Shown here: piece by piece, positions 1 to 10,948 of the stretch
Numbering within the stretch: position 1 is the first letter of the stretch
Layout: each line of letters starts with the position of its first letter
Translations under genes and position numbers: made by a program
The notes under the pieces: generated by a model
Told to the model about the DNA's origin: nothing
The model's input: only the letters and a program-made list of their open reading frames with translations
Databases searched by the model: none
NCBI GenBank assembly: GCA_914767715.1
Contig: OU612071.1
Location: 16,736,948-16,800,947, forward strand
From: Membranipora membranacea
Taxonomy: Eukaryota; Bryozoa; Gymnolaemata; Cheilostomatida; Membraniporidae
Direction of reading: 5' to 3'
DNA: 64,000 nucleotides

Positions 1-760
1 CAGTTTTGCAGCCTAATGAGCTGTAAATTTCCATTCTCTGAACAATTCTAACATAAATGACTGTCTCCGATGTACTAATTTTTTATATACTTTTGGCTGC
101 ATGGGAGATAGTTTATCAATTTATTTCGGACAGAAAAACATTGAGTACCTAAATGTTGAAAAGTGCAAAACTATTGCTATTAAGTAATGGTAATAATGAC
201 TGATGTGTTGTAATTGAAATGCTATTAACCTAATGAAAGCATGAAGTGGCCACCAATGTGTTCCTGTTGTTACAAAGTGTGCTACCATCAGTTAAGAAAT
301 TCCATTGTTTGGCCACGCTTGCGTATTTAGGATTTCAAGTTTGGATTATCGCATTGATTGCTCAGAAAATGGTTCTACGCTACAAAATGATAATCATGAT
401 GATCCTTTTGCTGATAAATATTCTGCGTTATATACGAGAAAAAAAACACTAGGATGTATGATAGAATGGTGTGAGTTTGTTAGAAGCGAGTGCATGGCTC
501 CCAATTTATTAAGCGGGGTAGTGAGTTAATGCCACCATCGCATTATTATTGGGATGCCGAGAAAGCTCAAGCTAAATGCACACTTGCTAGGTTTTTGAGC
601 CACTCCAATCATCTGCTAACCAATTTGTGGTGCACTAGCTTCTTAACAACATGTCAAACTGCTTGTTATTATTTCATCTCCAGGGCTAAGAACATACAAT
701 GTGCTATAGTCCAGCTCAGAAATTACTCAGGGCGTCCTGAGTATGGTGATGCACTTGCTG
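1..760. repeat. Degenerate interspersed repeat segments
   Basis: No gene is recognisable. Positions 1-180 are a diverged copy of sequence at about 11,860-12,000 and 22,320-22,470, sharing the phrase 'gctgcatgggagata' and the stretch before it. Positions 420-760 resemble 1,900-2,190 and 19,960-20,250, with the shared phrases 'gtgagcttgttaga' and 'agctcagaaattactcagg'. The short open frames here cross repeat boundaries and look fortuitous. Confidence 0.6.
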
Positions 761-979
761 TTCAGTAAGAAACAGAAGATTGGGCTGCCCCTAAAGAGGG
801 ACGCAAAGTGCCCTAAATCCTCATACTGAGAATGTGATACATTCTAGAAAACTAGAATGCATCCTAGAGGTGAGGCCATAGAAGACCTCCTAATCGTGGG
901 TGAGCAGCGAGCTGCCAAAACTGAACTGGCACTAATTGGCAGTGACACTTTGGTCTTAGCCAATAGGCCGAGAAGCGAT
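761..979 (-). mobile_element. U2-headed SINE, copy 1
   Basis: Read on the minus strand, the element begins at 979 with ATCGCTTCTCGGCC followed by a TTGGCTAAGA-like stretch, matching the conserved 5' end of U2 snRNA. The body is shared with copies at 991-1222, 9103-9394, 21952-22178 and 41248-41500. Its 3' end near 761-780 is degraded. Copy 2 is inserted directly against its head. No poly-A tail is visible. Confidence 0.65.
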
Positions 980-990
980 GATGATGCACC

Positions 991-1222
991 CCTGTTTATG
1001 ACAAAACAGAGGGTGGGCTGTCCCTAAAGAGGGGCGCAAGTTGCCCTGAGTCCTCGTACGGAGAGTTTGATACATACTAGTAAACTAGAACGCATCCTAG
1101 AGGTGAGGCCATGGCGGGCCTCCTAATTGTAAGTGGGCAGCAAGCTGCAAGAAACTGAAACAGGCACTAATTAGCCATTGGCCATGACACTTTGATCTTA
1201 GCAAATAGGCCGAGAAGCGATT
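991..1222 (-). mobile_element. U2-headed SINE, copy 2, complete with TSD
   Basis: This 232-bp copy is flanked by an exact 15-bp direct repeat, CGATGATGATGCACC, at 976-990 and 1223-1237. That fixes both ends. The minus-strand 5' end is AATCGCTTCTCGGCC, the U2 snRNA-like head. The 3' end is a short inverted repeat (CCCTCTGTTTTG followed by CATAAACAGG). TSDs of this length are typical of LINE-mediated target-primed insertion. The left TSD overlaps the head of copy 1, so copy 2 inserted after copy 1. Confidence 0.78.
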
Positions 1223-1237
1223 CGATGATGATGCACC

Positions 1238-1660
1238 ATAGAAGAATTCAAATTAGCAAACAAACATTGGTCACCTGCAGCAAACTCAAAAATAACTGCG
1301 TTTATTGAAAAGAGTGTTTTATTGATACAATTTATACCGTGTGTCTGTCCATACTTGATTTGTAAAAATTAAGTTTTAATGCTGCATAAGTTATCATTTT
1401 TCTATCTTTTGTTCTCTTGTAACAACCGCGGTAGTTTTTAATGCTCTAGCTTTGATATTTTTGTATCAACATGGGAGACAATTCATCTGTAATCTCTTTG
1501 TTTCAGATCTCCTCTCCTGAGTTCATTTACAAAACTTTTTGATTAAACGAATCTATTATATGAATTAATGGGATTAATTAATGACATCTGTGACCGAAGT
1601 GATGAACACTATATTTGTTCCCCTCTCACCACCATCTCCTGATCGGGTGGAGGATTTTTG
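1238..1660. repeat. Repeat family R1, partial copy
   Basis: This segment is shared with 2,220-2,690, 9,440-9,780 and 20,260-20,760. Shared landmarks are 'gaaaagagtgtt', 'acatgggagacaa', 'ctctttgtttcag' and 'gatcgggtggaggat'. No coding potential is recognised. It may be the non-coding part of an old non-autonomous element. Confidence 0.55.
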
Positions 1661-1729
1661 CCTGATACCCTACTCGATCACATGTATCACTTTGATCCAG
1701 ACCTAGCCAGCGTGAGTCAGCAATGCTTC

Positions 1730-1801
1730 AAGCTATGCTACAAGCTATTCTACAAGCTATGCTACCAGCTATGCTACAAGCTATGCTACCAGCTATCCTG
1801 A
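1730..1801 (+). repeat. Tandem 12-bp repeat, about six units
   Basis: Six consecutive units of roughly AAGCTATGCTAC occur, with single-base variants such as CAGCTATGCTAC and AAGCTATTCTAC. The array is absent from the other R1 copies, so it is a local expansion. It could be unstable in length. Confidence 0.85.
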
Positions 1802-2690
1802 CACTCTTAAATTTTGCCATTGCTGACAAAGAATCTTTTCAGAGAAGGAAATTAATATTATTCGCTTCATGAATATTCTGTATATAAACAATACCAAAAC
1901 CCTACCATGTATTATATATTGGTGTGAGCTTGTTAGATACGAGTGCACAGCTCTGAGTTTTTAATAGTGGGGTCGCTCTTCAATACTAACAACCTACTTC
2001 TTTGGGATGGCGAGATGTCTAAATCTGACTGCACACTTCAACCATCCCCCTACCGATTATGGATGCGCCAGCTTCTCAGCAGCATGTAGGACTGCCTGTT
2101 ATTGTTATCACCTTCAGGGCTAAGAACACACAAGTGCTATAGCCAAGCTCAGAAATTACTCAGGACGTCCTGAGTATGACGATGTACAACAGAAGAGTTT
2201 GAAGTAACAGAACATATGCCGTCAGCTGAAACACTAAGAAAATAATTGCGTCCTTTGAAAAGAGTGTTGTATTGTTACAATTCATACCTTGTGTCCGCCA
2301 AAACTTTATTTGTATAAAAATTTCAGTTATACTGCTACATTAGTTATCATTTTGCTATTTTTTGATTGCTTGTAAACGCGGTTGTTTCTTATGCTCTAAT
2401 TTTAATATTTCTGTATTACATGGGAGACAACTCATCTCTAATTTCTTTGTTTCAGACCAAGAAATCTCTTTATTATGAGGTCATGTATAAAATTGTTTGA
2501 TTACACAAATCTATTTCCTGGATTGATGTGAATAACAAATAACAGCTGAGATTAAAGCGATGAATACTTTATTTGTTCACCTTTCACCGCCATCTCCTGA
2601 TCAGGTGGGGGAATCTAGCCTGACACCCTACTTGATCACTTGTATCACTTTAGTCTAGCTAGACCTAGCCAGGGTCGGTAGGGATCGATT
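1802..2690. repeat. Repeat family R1, fuller copy
   Basis: About 850 bp align by eye with 19,890-20,760. Shared features in order are 'attctgtatataaacaa', 'accaaaaccct', the 'agctcagaaattactcagga' block and the 'catgggagacaactcatctc' block. No gene is visible inside. Partial copies lie at 420-770, 1,238-1,660 and 8,985-9,780. Confidence 0.6.
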
Positions 2691-3690
2691 GTGTCACTCC
2701 AGCTCTGTATTGGCCGTCCACGCCCTCTACTTCCCTCTACCCCATCTCATACACTCTCCTGATATTTTTATCTCTCACATTTTGACAGCCATGATCATAC
2801 CATCCTAGGCTCTTTTTTCCTCATGTCTTCTCTGTTAGGCGTAATAGTTCCTTCCGCTCTCACCTCTTCATATCTTCGTAGCACCTCTAAGCTTATCCCA
2901 ATGCAGGAGCTTAGAATACGCATCTCACAAGAGCCGACCCTGTCTATAAGGGATCCTGTGCGGGTCAGGTCTCATTCCCATACGTCAGAGCTGGTCAGGT
3001 CATGTAGCAGTCTTGTAGTTGAGGACTTTCAGGTGTGCAGGCATCTTCCTGCAGCTCTCTCTATTTGTCCAATGCCAATACCCAGCTGAATCTTCTTGCG
3101 GCAACCTCCTTCCTGGAAGATGGTGGTACCCAGTTATCAGAGCTGTGTGCATCTAGGTAGGATTTCCTTCTCTTCTGAGTTATACTTCTTCATCAATATG
3201 TTGCCGTCCTCATATTCTTGTAGTAGATATTCTCTCTTTGATCTACTTAGCTTCAGTCCAACTCTCTTTCTTCAGACTTCAAATCTTCTTTTCAGATGTT
3301 AACTGCTGATATCACAGAGTACCAAGTCATCGGCGAATAACATCGCACACAGTGTTTAATAACCAATGATCTCAGTAGTAGCGTCGATCATGATGATAAA
3401 GAGCAGATGACTTAATGGGGATACTCTATGTAATCTAACATTTCTTTCTATGGCTTCTGCGCTTGAAGTGTTTGTTCTGACTTGGGTCGAACAGTTCTTG
3501 TACATGTCTTGGATGCCCCCGAAGTATTCTTCAGGCACACCTCTGCTCCCGAGGCAGTACAAGATCAAATTCCTTGCAAGCCTTTCTAGGTTTAAAAACA
3601 CCATATGCATGTCTCCATTTGAACTCTCTGATTCTTTCTTGTAGTATACCGTAGACAGTAGTTGACCCCTCTTTCTAAAAACCATAATGA
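2690..3690 (-). pseudogene. RTE-type LINE reverse transcriptase remnant
   Basis: On the minus strand from about 3,685 the reading includes HMVFLNLE, RGVPEEY, GIQDMYKN, STQVRTNT and LHRVSPLSHLLFIIMIDATTE. These are the palm-domain order of RTE-clade LINE reverse transcriptases. After a stop at about 3,357 the same frame continues with LFADDLVL, the catalytic FADD box, then KLSRSK. Below about 3,200 further short conserved pieces appear (LGTTI, QEGGC, CEMRIL, IGISLE) in shifting frames with stops. The endonuclease part is missing. Best read as a 5'-truncated, decayed element of the family that is better preserved at 47,140-57,516. Confidence 0.8.
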
Positions 3691-4699
3691 TTTAGCTTGA
3701 TGTTAACAATCAATTTTAGTCTCACTTCAATCACTTGTTCTAAAATTTCAGGCAGAAGCTAAAGAGTTCGATGCATAAATACATCTATAAATGATTCCAG
3801 ATGCTTTTCCACCAGATGCCAAATGCTTTTCTTTCTGTTATGCATTGTACTGCGCCATTTGTGAAATTCCATTGCTAAGCTTGCTTTTCTAAGAATTCAA
3901 GAATTAATTCAAAATCTACGAATTGATAGCCTAGTTAATAGTTGTTGTCATGGCTCATGACAGGATTCAGCTGATAAGTAAACTTTGTAAGTTAAAAAAA
4001 ATCAATGCTTTGAATTCCCACAATTTTTTTATTGTGTTTGGTATATAAAAATCCAATTAAAAAAGAAATTACGTCTCACAGGCCGAACAAAGAATCAATG
4101 TTAGGCATAGGACTGAATTATTATGTAGAGGAAGATCTGACCTGACAAAGTGTTGCGATCTTTGTGTTTCCTCATGACATATGAAGAGAAAAATATAGTT
4201 ATTCTATATATAATCAGAGGTTGTCCCCTCTTCTCATTCTGTCCCAGGATGCATCACTCATTAAAATTTACATTCTCATATGCTTTTGGGAGAATAATGC
4301 ATCATGCAAACCTGAGATGAGCACAGGAAAATCAATTGAAATCTGCCAATATTGGTTTCTGATTTTTCTGATATACCTATTGTATTGTAGAATGTGGGAA
4401 TGAGTTTGTACAATTAAAATACCCAAAGAGTTTATCTATGTCTCTATATATCATTTTACAGACACTGGGTAATGCCGCAATTTTCCTCGAATAGTTCCTA
4501 CTGTAGAGACAACCCTAGTGAAAAATATTAACTAAATATCAAGTAAGTAAAATAATCACAAATTGGTTGGAGGTATTCTGTAAGACATTCCCAACAAATG
4601 AGTATTAATAATAAAAATAATAGCAAACACCTCATAATAACTAGAAATGATGCGATCATAAATGCCACAAAACTTCAGGGTCTGGATTACATACACTCA
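3691..4699. other. No gene recognised
   Basis: AT-rich sequence with no supported coding region. A stretch at about 4,210-4,300 ('gttgtcccctcttctcattctgtcccaggatgc') recurs at 10,188-10,260 and in diverged form at 20,988-21,060, so at least part is an interspersed repeat. Confidence 0.5.
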
Positions 4700-5290
4700 G
4701 GTTGTTGATTGAGTTTATGATGGACGGCCAACTGGCGTAGTCATTATAAATGCAAATTAAAATCAAAATGTCCTTTCCATACAACCTACGAGGTAGACAG
4801 CCTGAGTATTATTAATGTCTTACGTGACAGAACTCCCCGACATTTATTCTCAGTGAATACAGTCATAGAATATAGCGCAACAAAAATGTTATAATTGTGG
4901 TATATATATATATTTATGTACTATAAAAATAAGGGGTCCTCTTCATGCTCCTCCATGATTTTTTAATCTTGCCTCTCTGGAATTTAAACTTTGGTCTCTT
5001 GAGCTGAGATCAAACACTCTAACCGCTCAGCCACGCTGGCCCGCTGAAGCTTGAAAGCTCAGAACGAAACAATCCAGGTGTACCGGGTGTAGAAGTAATA
5101 AATATGCACCGTAACAAAACAGTTAAACTACCAAGAGATGAAAATGTATATAAAATCTGGCTTCACTGGGATTTAAACTCGGGCCTCTCGCGCAACAAGC
5201 AAATTATAATTTTGGTGTAATTTTTAAGAATATTAATTTGTCTCATACCGGGATTTGAACTTGGGCCTCTCACCCACCCTACCCGCTGAA
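4700..5290 (-). repeat. Repeat B copy 1 with tRNA-like SINE segments
   Basis: Positions 4,700-5,215 are duplicated at 7,355-7,885. On the minus strand, 4,965-5,045 reads GCGTGGCTGAGCGGTTAGAG near its 5' end, a good tRNA A-box, with a degraded B-box-like end (AAATTCC). Two further T-arm-like pieces, rich in 'gggatttgaact' on the plus strand, lie at 5,165-5,205 and 5,248-5,285. This fits tRNA-derived SINE fragments rather than functional tRNA genes, because complete cloverleaf pairing cannot be built. Confidence 0.55.
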
Positions 5291-5539
5291 GCTCACGGAT
5301 TTAATTTGGATATGAATCGGTAAAGCTAGCTTTTGTGTAGTTTTTGTTTAATTTTTCTTTTTTCAAGTAATGAAGGCAAAAAATGTGTAAAAAATGTTAT
5401 ATGCACTTGCGCAACTGGTTTTACTACACATACGTAGTTGAAGACAGGACTGTGATTCAGCCATTTCTTCAATTTTCCAAAAAATTTATTTTTGGAAAAC
5501 GTGTTATGAGGCACTGGATATTGGTTTCTTTTGTTTTAT

Positions 5540-7235
5540 ATACACATTCGTTTATCATCAACTTAAAACTGAAGTTTTGTGAATAACAAATGCCCAGTGA
5601 CAGGCTGCTGTAGTATCTGTAGCTGTTATATCCAGGTCCCCCGCTCTCTCTGTATGGAAGCTAAACAGGGTTGTCATTTATGTCTATAAACTCCTACTCC
5701 ATGTGTTATGCAAGGGAGGTGACGAAAAGTATTAATGATGATAAAAACATAATGGGGACCACTGGAGGGTCACATGATTAAACTAAGCTTTTCAGGCATT
5801 GCAAGTACCTGTATACTTATATAAACATCTCCTCCTTGGTATCTTTTTCATTCCTGTCTTTTAAAATCATTTCACTGTTATGGGTCGACTGGTTGGTTCG
5901 TTGACTGAGAGGGATTACACTCATGAATTATTACTACGAATCTCGGAGATGACGATCCTGTGTGGCAGGTTGTTATCAGTACGAAATTTAATTTGCAAGA
6001 ATTTGTGGATATTTGCACGATCGTGTGGCCTTACCTTATGAAATTGGTAATTATCGTAATATCATAAATATAACCATTAGTGTTTTGTTTGATTTTGGTG
6101 GTAACTGCCATCAAAGTTTCCAATTCCCAGTCATAAATAGCTCTGTGATATCTAGTCACGACACTAGGTTTGCTCACTGAAACTGCTTATGCAAGTAGAG
6201 GGAAAACTTCTAAAGAACACTAACCCAATAATATGTTCTCAGTGGCACAAATGTTCTCCTAAGTTGTCATATTCTAGGCATAGATCATCGCCTAGCCCAA
6301 AAACTGGTTAGTTTGATAATGTTTAACATCAAGTTAGTATAACTGAGTTCCGGGCTCAAGCCATATATTAATGTTTCATCCGATTATTGGAGGAAGTGTT
6401 GCCTCTTTCAATTAAGTTGCTATCCTACTCCTAGTATATATAGCAGTGATTTTAGATTTCCTGGCGGTTTTCTCAAACTATGCTCTTTCTGGTCACATGC
6501 ACAATATTAATACTGTGTTAATAAACCCAATTTTGATCATTCTCGTAATTACAGGGGAGGCAACTCATAGACTGAGAATACCCACAATAAAAATGAGACC
6601 CTGGCTACATCCGTTGTTATATATTATAATTATGAGGGGTACATATCTGACCCTGTACAAGCGTATATCTATTTATGTATGGTTGCTGGACGGCATTTCT
6701 CATCTTTGATTGGTCAACAAGTTCAGAATCGATATTAGATGACCCTCGAAAGCTTTTGACATGCAGCTTGCCTGAGTTTCTGAAGGTTGTTATTTGGCGT
6801 TGATCGAAGAAAATAAGAGTACCAGATACCACATTTAGAGCTTTATTTAGATCCTCACAAAAAATTGTGTACTGGTGGCATATCTCCACAACTAGCCATT
6901 GTATTTATTTCACCATTTATCCATGAATAATATCAGTAGCTAATTGTGTACTCTGAGTGTGATAGCCATCACCTATAACGTATATCAGGTTGTCACAAAG
7001 AACCATCTGGCTGTCACTGGGAATGCCATAATAATAATACTTTCCTATTTCACTTCCAGTGGCAGAAATAATTACATTCAAATAAACATTAATAACAATA
7101 AACAATGATTAACTAATGGACTGTATCCTGGTGTGTGTGATTGTGCTTTGCCGTTTCTATTGGGTGGAAACTAATTATTAATCGCTTTACTATTGCCTGC
7201 TTTTTATAATTTCATGGATATCACATGATATCCTA
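5540..7235. repeat. Segmental duplication A, copy 1
   Basis: This block matches 15,010-18,938 closely, apart from insertions in the second copy. It starts at 'cattcgtttatcatcaact' and ends at 'tggatatcacatgatatcct'. It lacks the 1.7-kb hAT-like insertion found in copy 2. The minus strand carries short open stretches (6,617-6,889 and 6,917-7,105). The second is broken in copy 2, so these are not supported as conserved genes. Confidence 0.85.
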
Positions 7236-7354
7236 ACAGTAAAATCTTTAAAGGGCTGCAACACAGAGAAAAACAACTGTTGCTCATAAAACTAATTGTA
7301 TCACAGCTCACTGGTCTAAATCTCAGCTGAAATGTGAAATACACTGATACACTG

Positions 7355-7885
7355 AGGATGTTGATTGAGTTTATGATGGATGGCCAATTGGCGATGTCAT
7401 TATAAGTGTAAATCAAAATGGCTATCCTTTCCATGCCACCTATGAGATAGACAGCCGGAGTATCCTATTATGTGGCAGAACTTCCCCTACAATTATTTTC
7501 AGTGAATACAGCCATAGAATATAATGTAACAAACAAAATATAATTGTGGTATATTTATATATATTATACAAAAATAAGGACTCCTCCCATGCTCCCTCCT
7601 TGCTTTTTTTAATCTGGCCTCACCGGAATTTGAACTTGGGCTGAGATTGAATGCTCACACCTCTCAGCCACGCTAGGCCCCTAAAACTTGCAAATCTCAG
7701 TGCGAAATATTCCAGGTGGTTCAATTTAATGATGTAGTGGGTGCAAGTAGCAATAACTAGGTACCAAAACAAAACCAGTTAAACTACCAAGTAGTAAAAG
7801 AGATAATATGTTAATAAAATCTGTCTTCACGGGATTTGAACTCTCGCGCAACAAGCATGTTATAATTGTTGAATATTTATATATA
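7355..7885 (-). repeat. Repeat B copy 2 with tRNA-like segment
   Basis: Diverged copy of 4,700-5,215, starting at 'gttgattgagtttatgatgga'. It carries a degraded tRNA-like segment at 7,618-7,690 ('ggaatttgaacttggg' and 'ctcagccacgctaggcc' on the plus strand) and a T-arm-like piece at 7,828-7,860. No gene is seen. Confidence 0.6.
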
Positions 7886-8984
7886 ATTGTTTATTGTATA
7901 TACTTGTCACGTAGCTATTTTTCATCAATCACTTTGCTTTTGTGAACGAGAGTGGCAAGTCATGCTATTATTCTTATTGTGAAGATGGAGATTTTATAAT
8001 TATACTCCTCTTTTACCATATCTACACTACACTAGTCTGATCTTCACAGCTGATCTTTTCTGTAATAGCAAGTTATTTTAATAAGTAAAGTAATCTATTA
8101 TGTTAATGTTGCATTGCTCGATCTGACCTCGCTACTTGTATAACTTGGCAATTTTATATTAGTTGACAATTAGGCAACTGGCTAAATATTTTCTTTTCCT
8201 TTTTCCTTTTTTGGCACTTTGTTCACACGTATGCATTGTCAGTTTGGAATATCAGTCACTAGAGTAATACTTTTATAGGGATTCGTTATACCCGTCTGCC
8301 CAGCTTGACTATATTCTAAAGTCCCGGCACCAAGTTGTGTAATAGACACATTTAAGTTGTAAGTGCATTTCCATTTTTTCTTGTGAACAAAACCTTGACA
8401 ATATGAATGAGAAACTGTATTTGATGTAATTACTAATTAATTACGTTCCGTTTAATATAACTCTATTATAACGATAGTAATAGTTTCTGTCCAATATTAT
8501 AGACGATGCCGGTATCAGACAAATTTAATACTTGTATACTTTAATCTCGGTTCAAGTCGGAACGGAAAATTAATTGTAAGTTTAAATTGATGACCATTTT
8601 TGTTATGTATATTTCTTCACGTATTTTAATGTCATGTTATGTAATGTTCACTATAATTCTCATAATATGTAGCTGGCATGACTAATGCATTGTTTTGTTA
8701 TTCGCAGAGCACGATTTCAACAATAAGAATCTTAACAAAAGAAAAGCATTCTATTGTTCGGTTGCTGATAATCATTCCTGACCTGGTCCGAGTACAAATA
8801 CTATATAATTGTATATATTATATATCAAGCTTGTCTTTTGTTTGGCCACGTCCGCCATACACCACCCTAAGCCTATACGGAGAATCAGCTAAATCATTCA
8901 TCTCACATATCTCCATCGCCAATTTAACCTATGCAAAAATAAAGAGTTTGCTATCCATTCCTCTGCATTTTTGTGGCATTCCTA
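7886..8984. other. No gene recognised
   Basis: AT-rich sequence. The longest plus-strand open stretch (8,678-9,106, 142 codons) has biased hydrophobic composition, no recognisable domain, and ends inside a repeat shared with other R1 copies. It is judged fortuitous. Confidence 0.45.
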
Positions 8985-9102
8985 CTAGTTGTAGATTAGA
9001 GGAACTGCTTGATATTGATTTCACCCTAAGAGCTAAGTACACACAAGGTGCTATAACCCAGCTCAGAAATTGCTCAGGACATCCTGAGTTTACATTTTTT
9101 TG

Positions 9103-9202
9103 GTGAGGCCATGGTGGACCTCCTGAACATGGGTGTGCAGCGAGCTGCCAGAAACTGAACAGGCACTAATCGGCCATTGGCAGTGACACTTTGAAAAGCG
9201 AT
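9103..9202 (-). mobile_element. U2-headed SINE, copy 3, truncated
   Basis: Minus-strand fragment from the element 5' end (degraded head at 9,193-9,202, reading ATCGCTTTTCAAAG) to the 'gaggccatgg' region. The diagnostic U2-like part between head and body is deleted, and the 3' half of the element is missing. Confidence 0.6.
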
Positions 9203-9215
9203 CCTGAGTTTACCC

Positions 9216-9394
9216 GGTTTATGACAAAACAGAGGGAGAAAAGTTGCCTGGAGTCCTCGTAATGAGAGTTTGATACATCATAGTAAACGAAAATGCATCC
9301 TAGAGGTGAGGCCATGGTGGAACTCCTAATCATAAGTGTGCAGCAAGCTGCCAGAGACTGAAACAGGCACTAATCAGCCATTGGCAGTGACACT
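9216..9394 (-). mobile_element. U2-headed SINE, copy 4, lacking its head
   Basis: Minus-strand fragment running from the body ('ggcagtgacact' on the plus strand) to the 3' inverted-repeat end ('ggtttatgacaaaacagaggg'). The U2-like head is absent, consistent with 5' truncation during insertion. Confidence 0.6.
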
Positions 9395-9780
9395 GCAATG
9401 TTCTTAACTGTCATGAGTCTGCTGAAAGCTGCAGCGATCAGGAAAATCATTGGGTTCTTCGAAAAAAGTGTTGTATTGTTTCAATTTATACCTCAGGACT
9501 TATATTATCATCTTTTATTTGTCAGACAAGTTCAGTTATGCCGCCTTATATACTCTTGTTATTCTATTTTTGATTGCTTTTAACCAACATGGTCCTTTCT
9601 TGTGCTCTAATTTTGATATTTTCTATATAAACATGGGACATAAATTCATCTTAGGTTTCAACCAAACAGCGTCTTTTGCCGAGTTCATCGAAAGCTGTAT
9701 TACACAGATGTAAATATGGATTGATGAGAATAATAAATGACAGCTGAGATTGATGTGATGTGACCAGAAGCTTTTCTTCC

Positions 9781-10800
9781 TGTTATGCATTGTTCCAAAA
9801 GACTTAATAAAAAACCTCAACTGGACACCATATCCCAGCAGGCAGGTCACCTATATTAACCTCATATTGTCATCAATATTAGGGACATCTTTTGTCAATC
9901 GACGACAATTTGACATTGGCATCTTGACATCAGGGCAGCTCCAGAATAGCTATCAACACAAATGACAAACTGGCTTCAATTTGTCGTCAGCACCTTGACA
10001 TATGTTGTCATTATAAGAGCTGCCCTAGACTAGATATCAACATCAAGCGTCTCGCATGCTGTACAAAAAGTCTTTGCTTAGCCAAAAGGCTAATCTATAT
10101 GTAGAGGCAGATTTGACTAGGCATAGGTGTGTGATATTTGGGTTTCCTCATGATAAATTACAGTTATCCTTTATATAATCAGAAGTTGTCCCCTCTTCTC
10201 ATTCTGTCCCAGGATGCATCAATCATCAAAACATATATTCTCATATACTTAGTTTCAAGAAAATAACATCAACCGTCAAGTCAGATGAGCAAACGAATAT
10301 CAATTGAAATCTGCAATATTGCCTCCTGATTTTTCTGATATACCTATCAGAGCTTTACTGATTGAAGAATGGGAATGAATATATAAAATTTAAATACCAA
10401 AAGAATTTGTCTAAGGGTAGGGTAGGAGTAGGAGATGGAGATGGGCAGTTGATTGGAGCGCATTACCTTAAGTATGCAAATTAAATGTTGAACTTTTTTG
10501 GTCTGAACCTCACCGCAGTCAATTGACTACTGGGGTTTAGTGTCTCCCATGTTTGCTCCGGCCTGCCTACAAACAGAGAGCAATCTGGCGCAGATATTGC
10601 AGCCACCCCACTAAGGCAACTCATACATCGCTGCCCATGCTTCAAGATGTGGCAACTGATAAGACAAATCAACCATTTAATCAACAAAATGTAGTATATT
10701 ACATCATTTTACAGTCATCGGGTTTTGCTGCCATTGTCCTCAAATGATTATAACTGTACAACCAACCACCACAACCACTGCCCCCACCACTGCCATTGCC
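9781..10800. other. No gene recognised; repeat fragments
   Basis: Contains a copy of the 'gttgtcccctcttctcattctg' repeat at 10,188-10,260, shared with 4,213 and 20,988. Open stretches at 10,481-10,747 on both strands mirror each other and show no domain. Confidence 0.45.
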
Positions 10801-10857
10801 TCTTGGCATATTGGCTAAGATCACTGTCACTGCCAATGGGCGATTAGTGCCTAATAC
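10801..10857 (+). mobile_element. U2-headed SINE, copy 5, head fragment
   Basis: This is the only plus-strand copy. It reads TTGGCTAAGATCAC followed by TGTCACTGCCAATGG and GCGATTAGTGCCTAA, which is the element just after the first 15 bases of the U2-like head. It is truncated on both sides. Confidence 0.65.
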
Positions 10858-10948
10858 ACCTCAGGGGAAACCATGAGGTGATAACTCCTGGATTTGAAAG
10901 GCAATCGCTAGTGGTAGGAGATAGAGGTAGAATCAAAGGATCTGTGGA

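Larger units (their letters stand above)
8985..9780. repeat. Repeat family R1 copy interrupted by SINE fragments
   Basis: Positions 8,985-9,090 match the 'agctcag-aattgctcagg' part of R1. Positions 9,440-9,780 match the 'gtgttgtattgtttcaattta' to 'catgggacataaa' part. The gap between is filled by two truncated U2-headed SINE copies. Confidence 0.55.

Noticed and set aside
950-979. U2 snRNA gene
   Set aside because: Only the first 30 or so bases resemble U2. The branch-site region, Sm site and 3' stem-loops are absent, and the sequence is repeated in several copies with retroposition-type TSDs.
6617-7105. Minus-strand open frames in duplication A as a gene
   Set aside because: Part reads protein-like, but the paralogous copy near 18.7 kb has stops and the frame does not join with neighbours. 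No family is recognised.
8678-9106. 142-codon plus-strand open frame as a gene
   Set aside because: No domain, hydrophobic low-complexity composition, and it ends inside repeat R1 whose other copies are not open in this frame.
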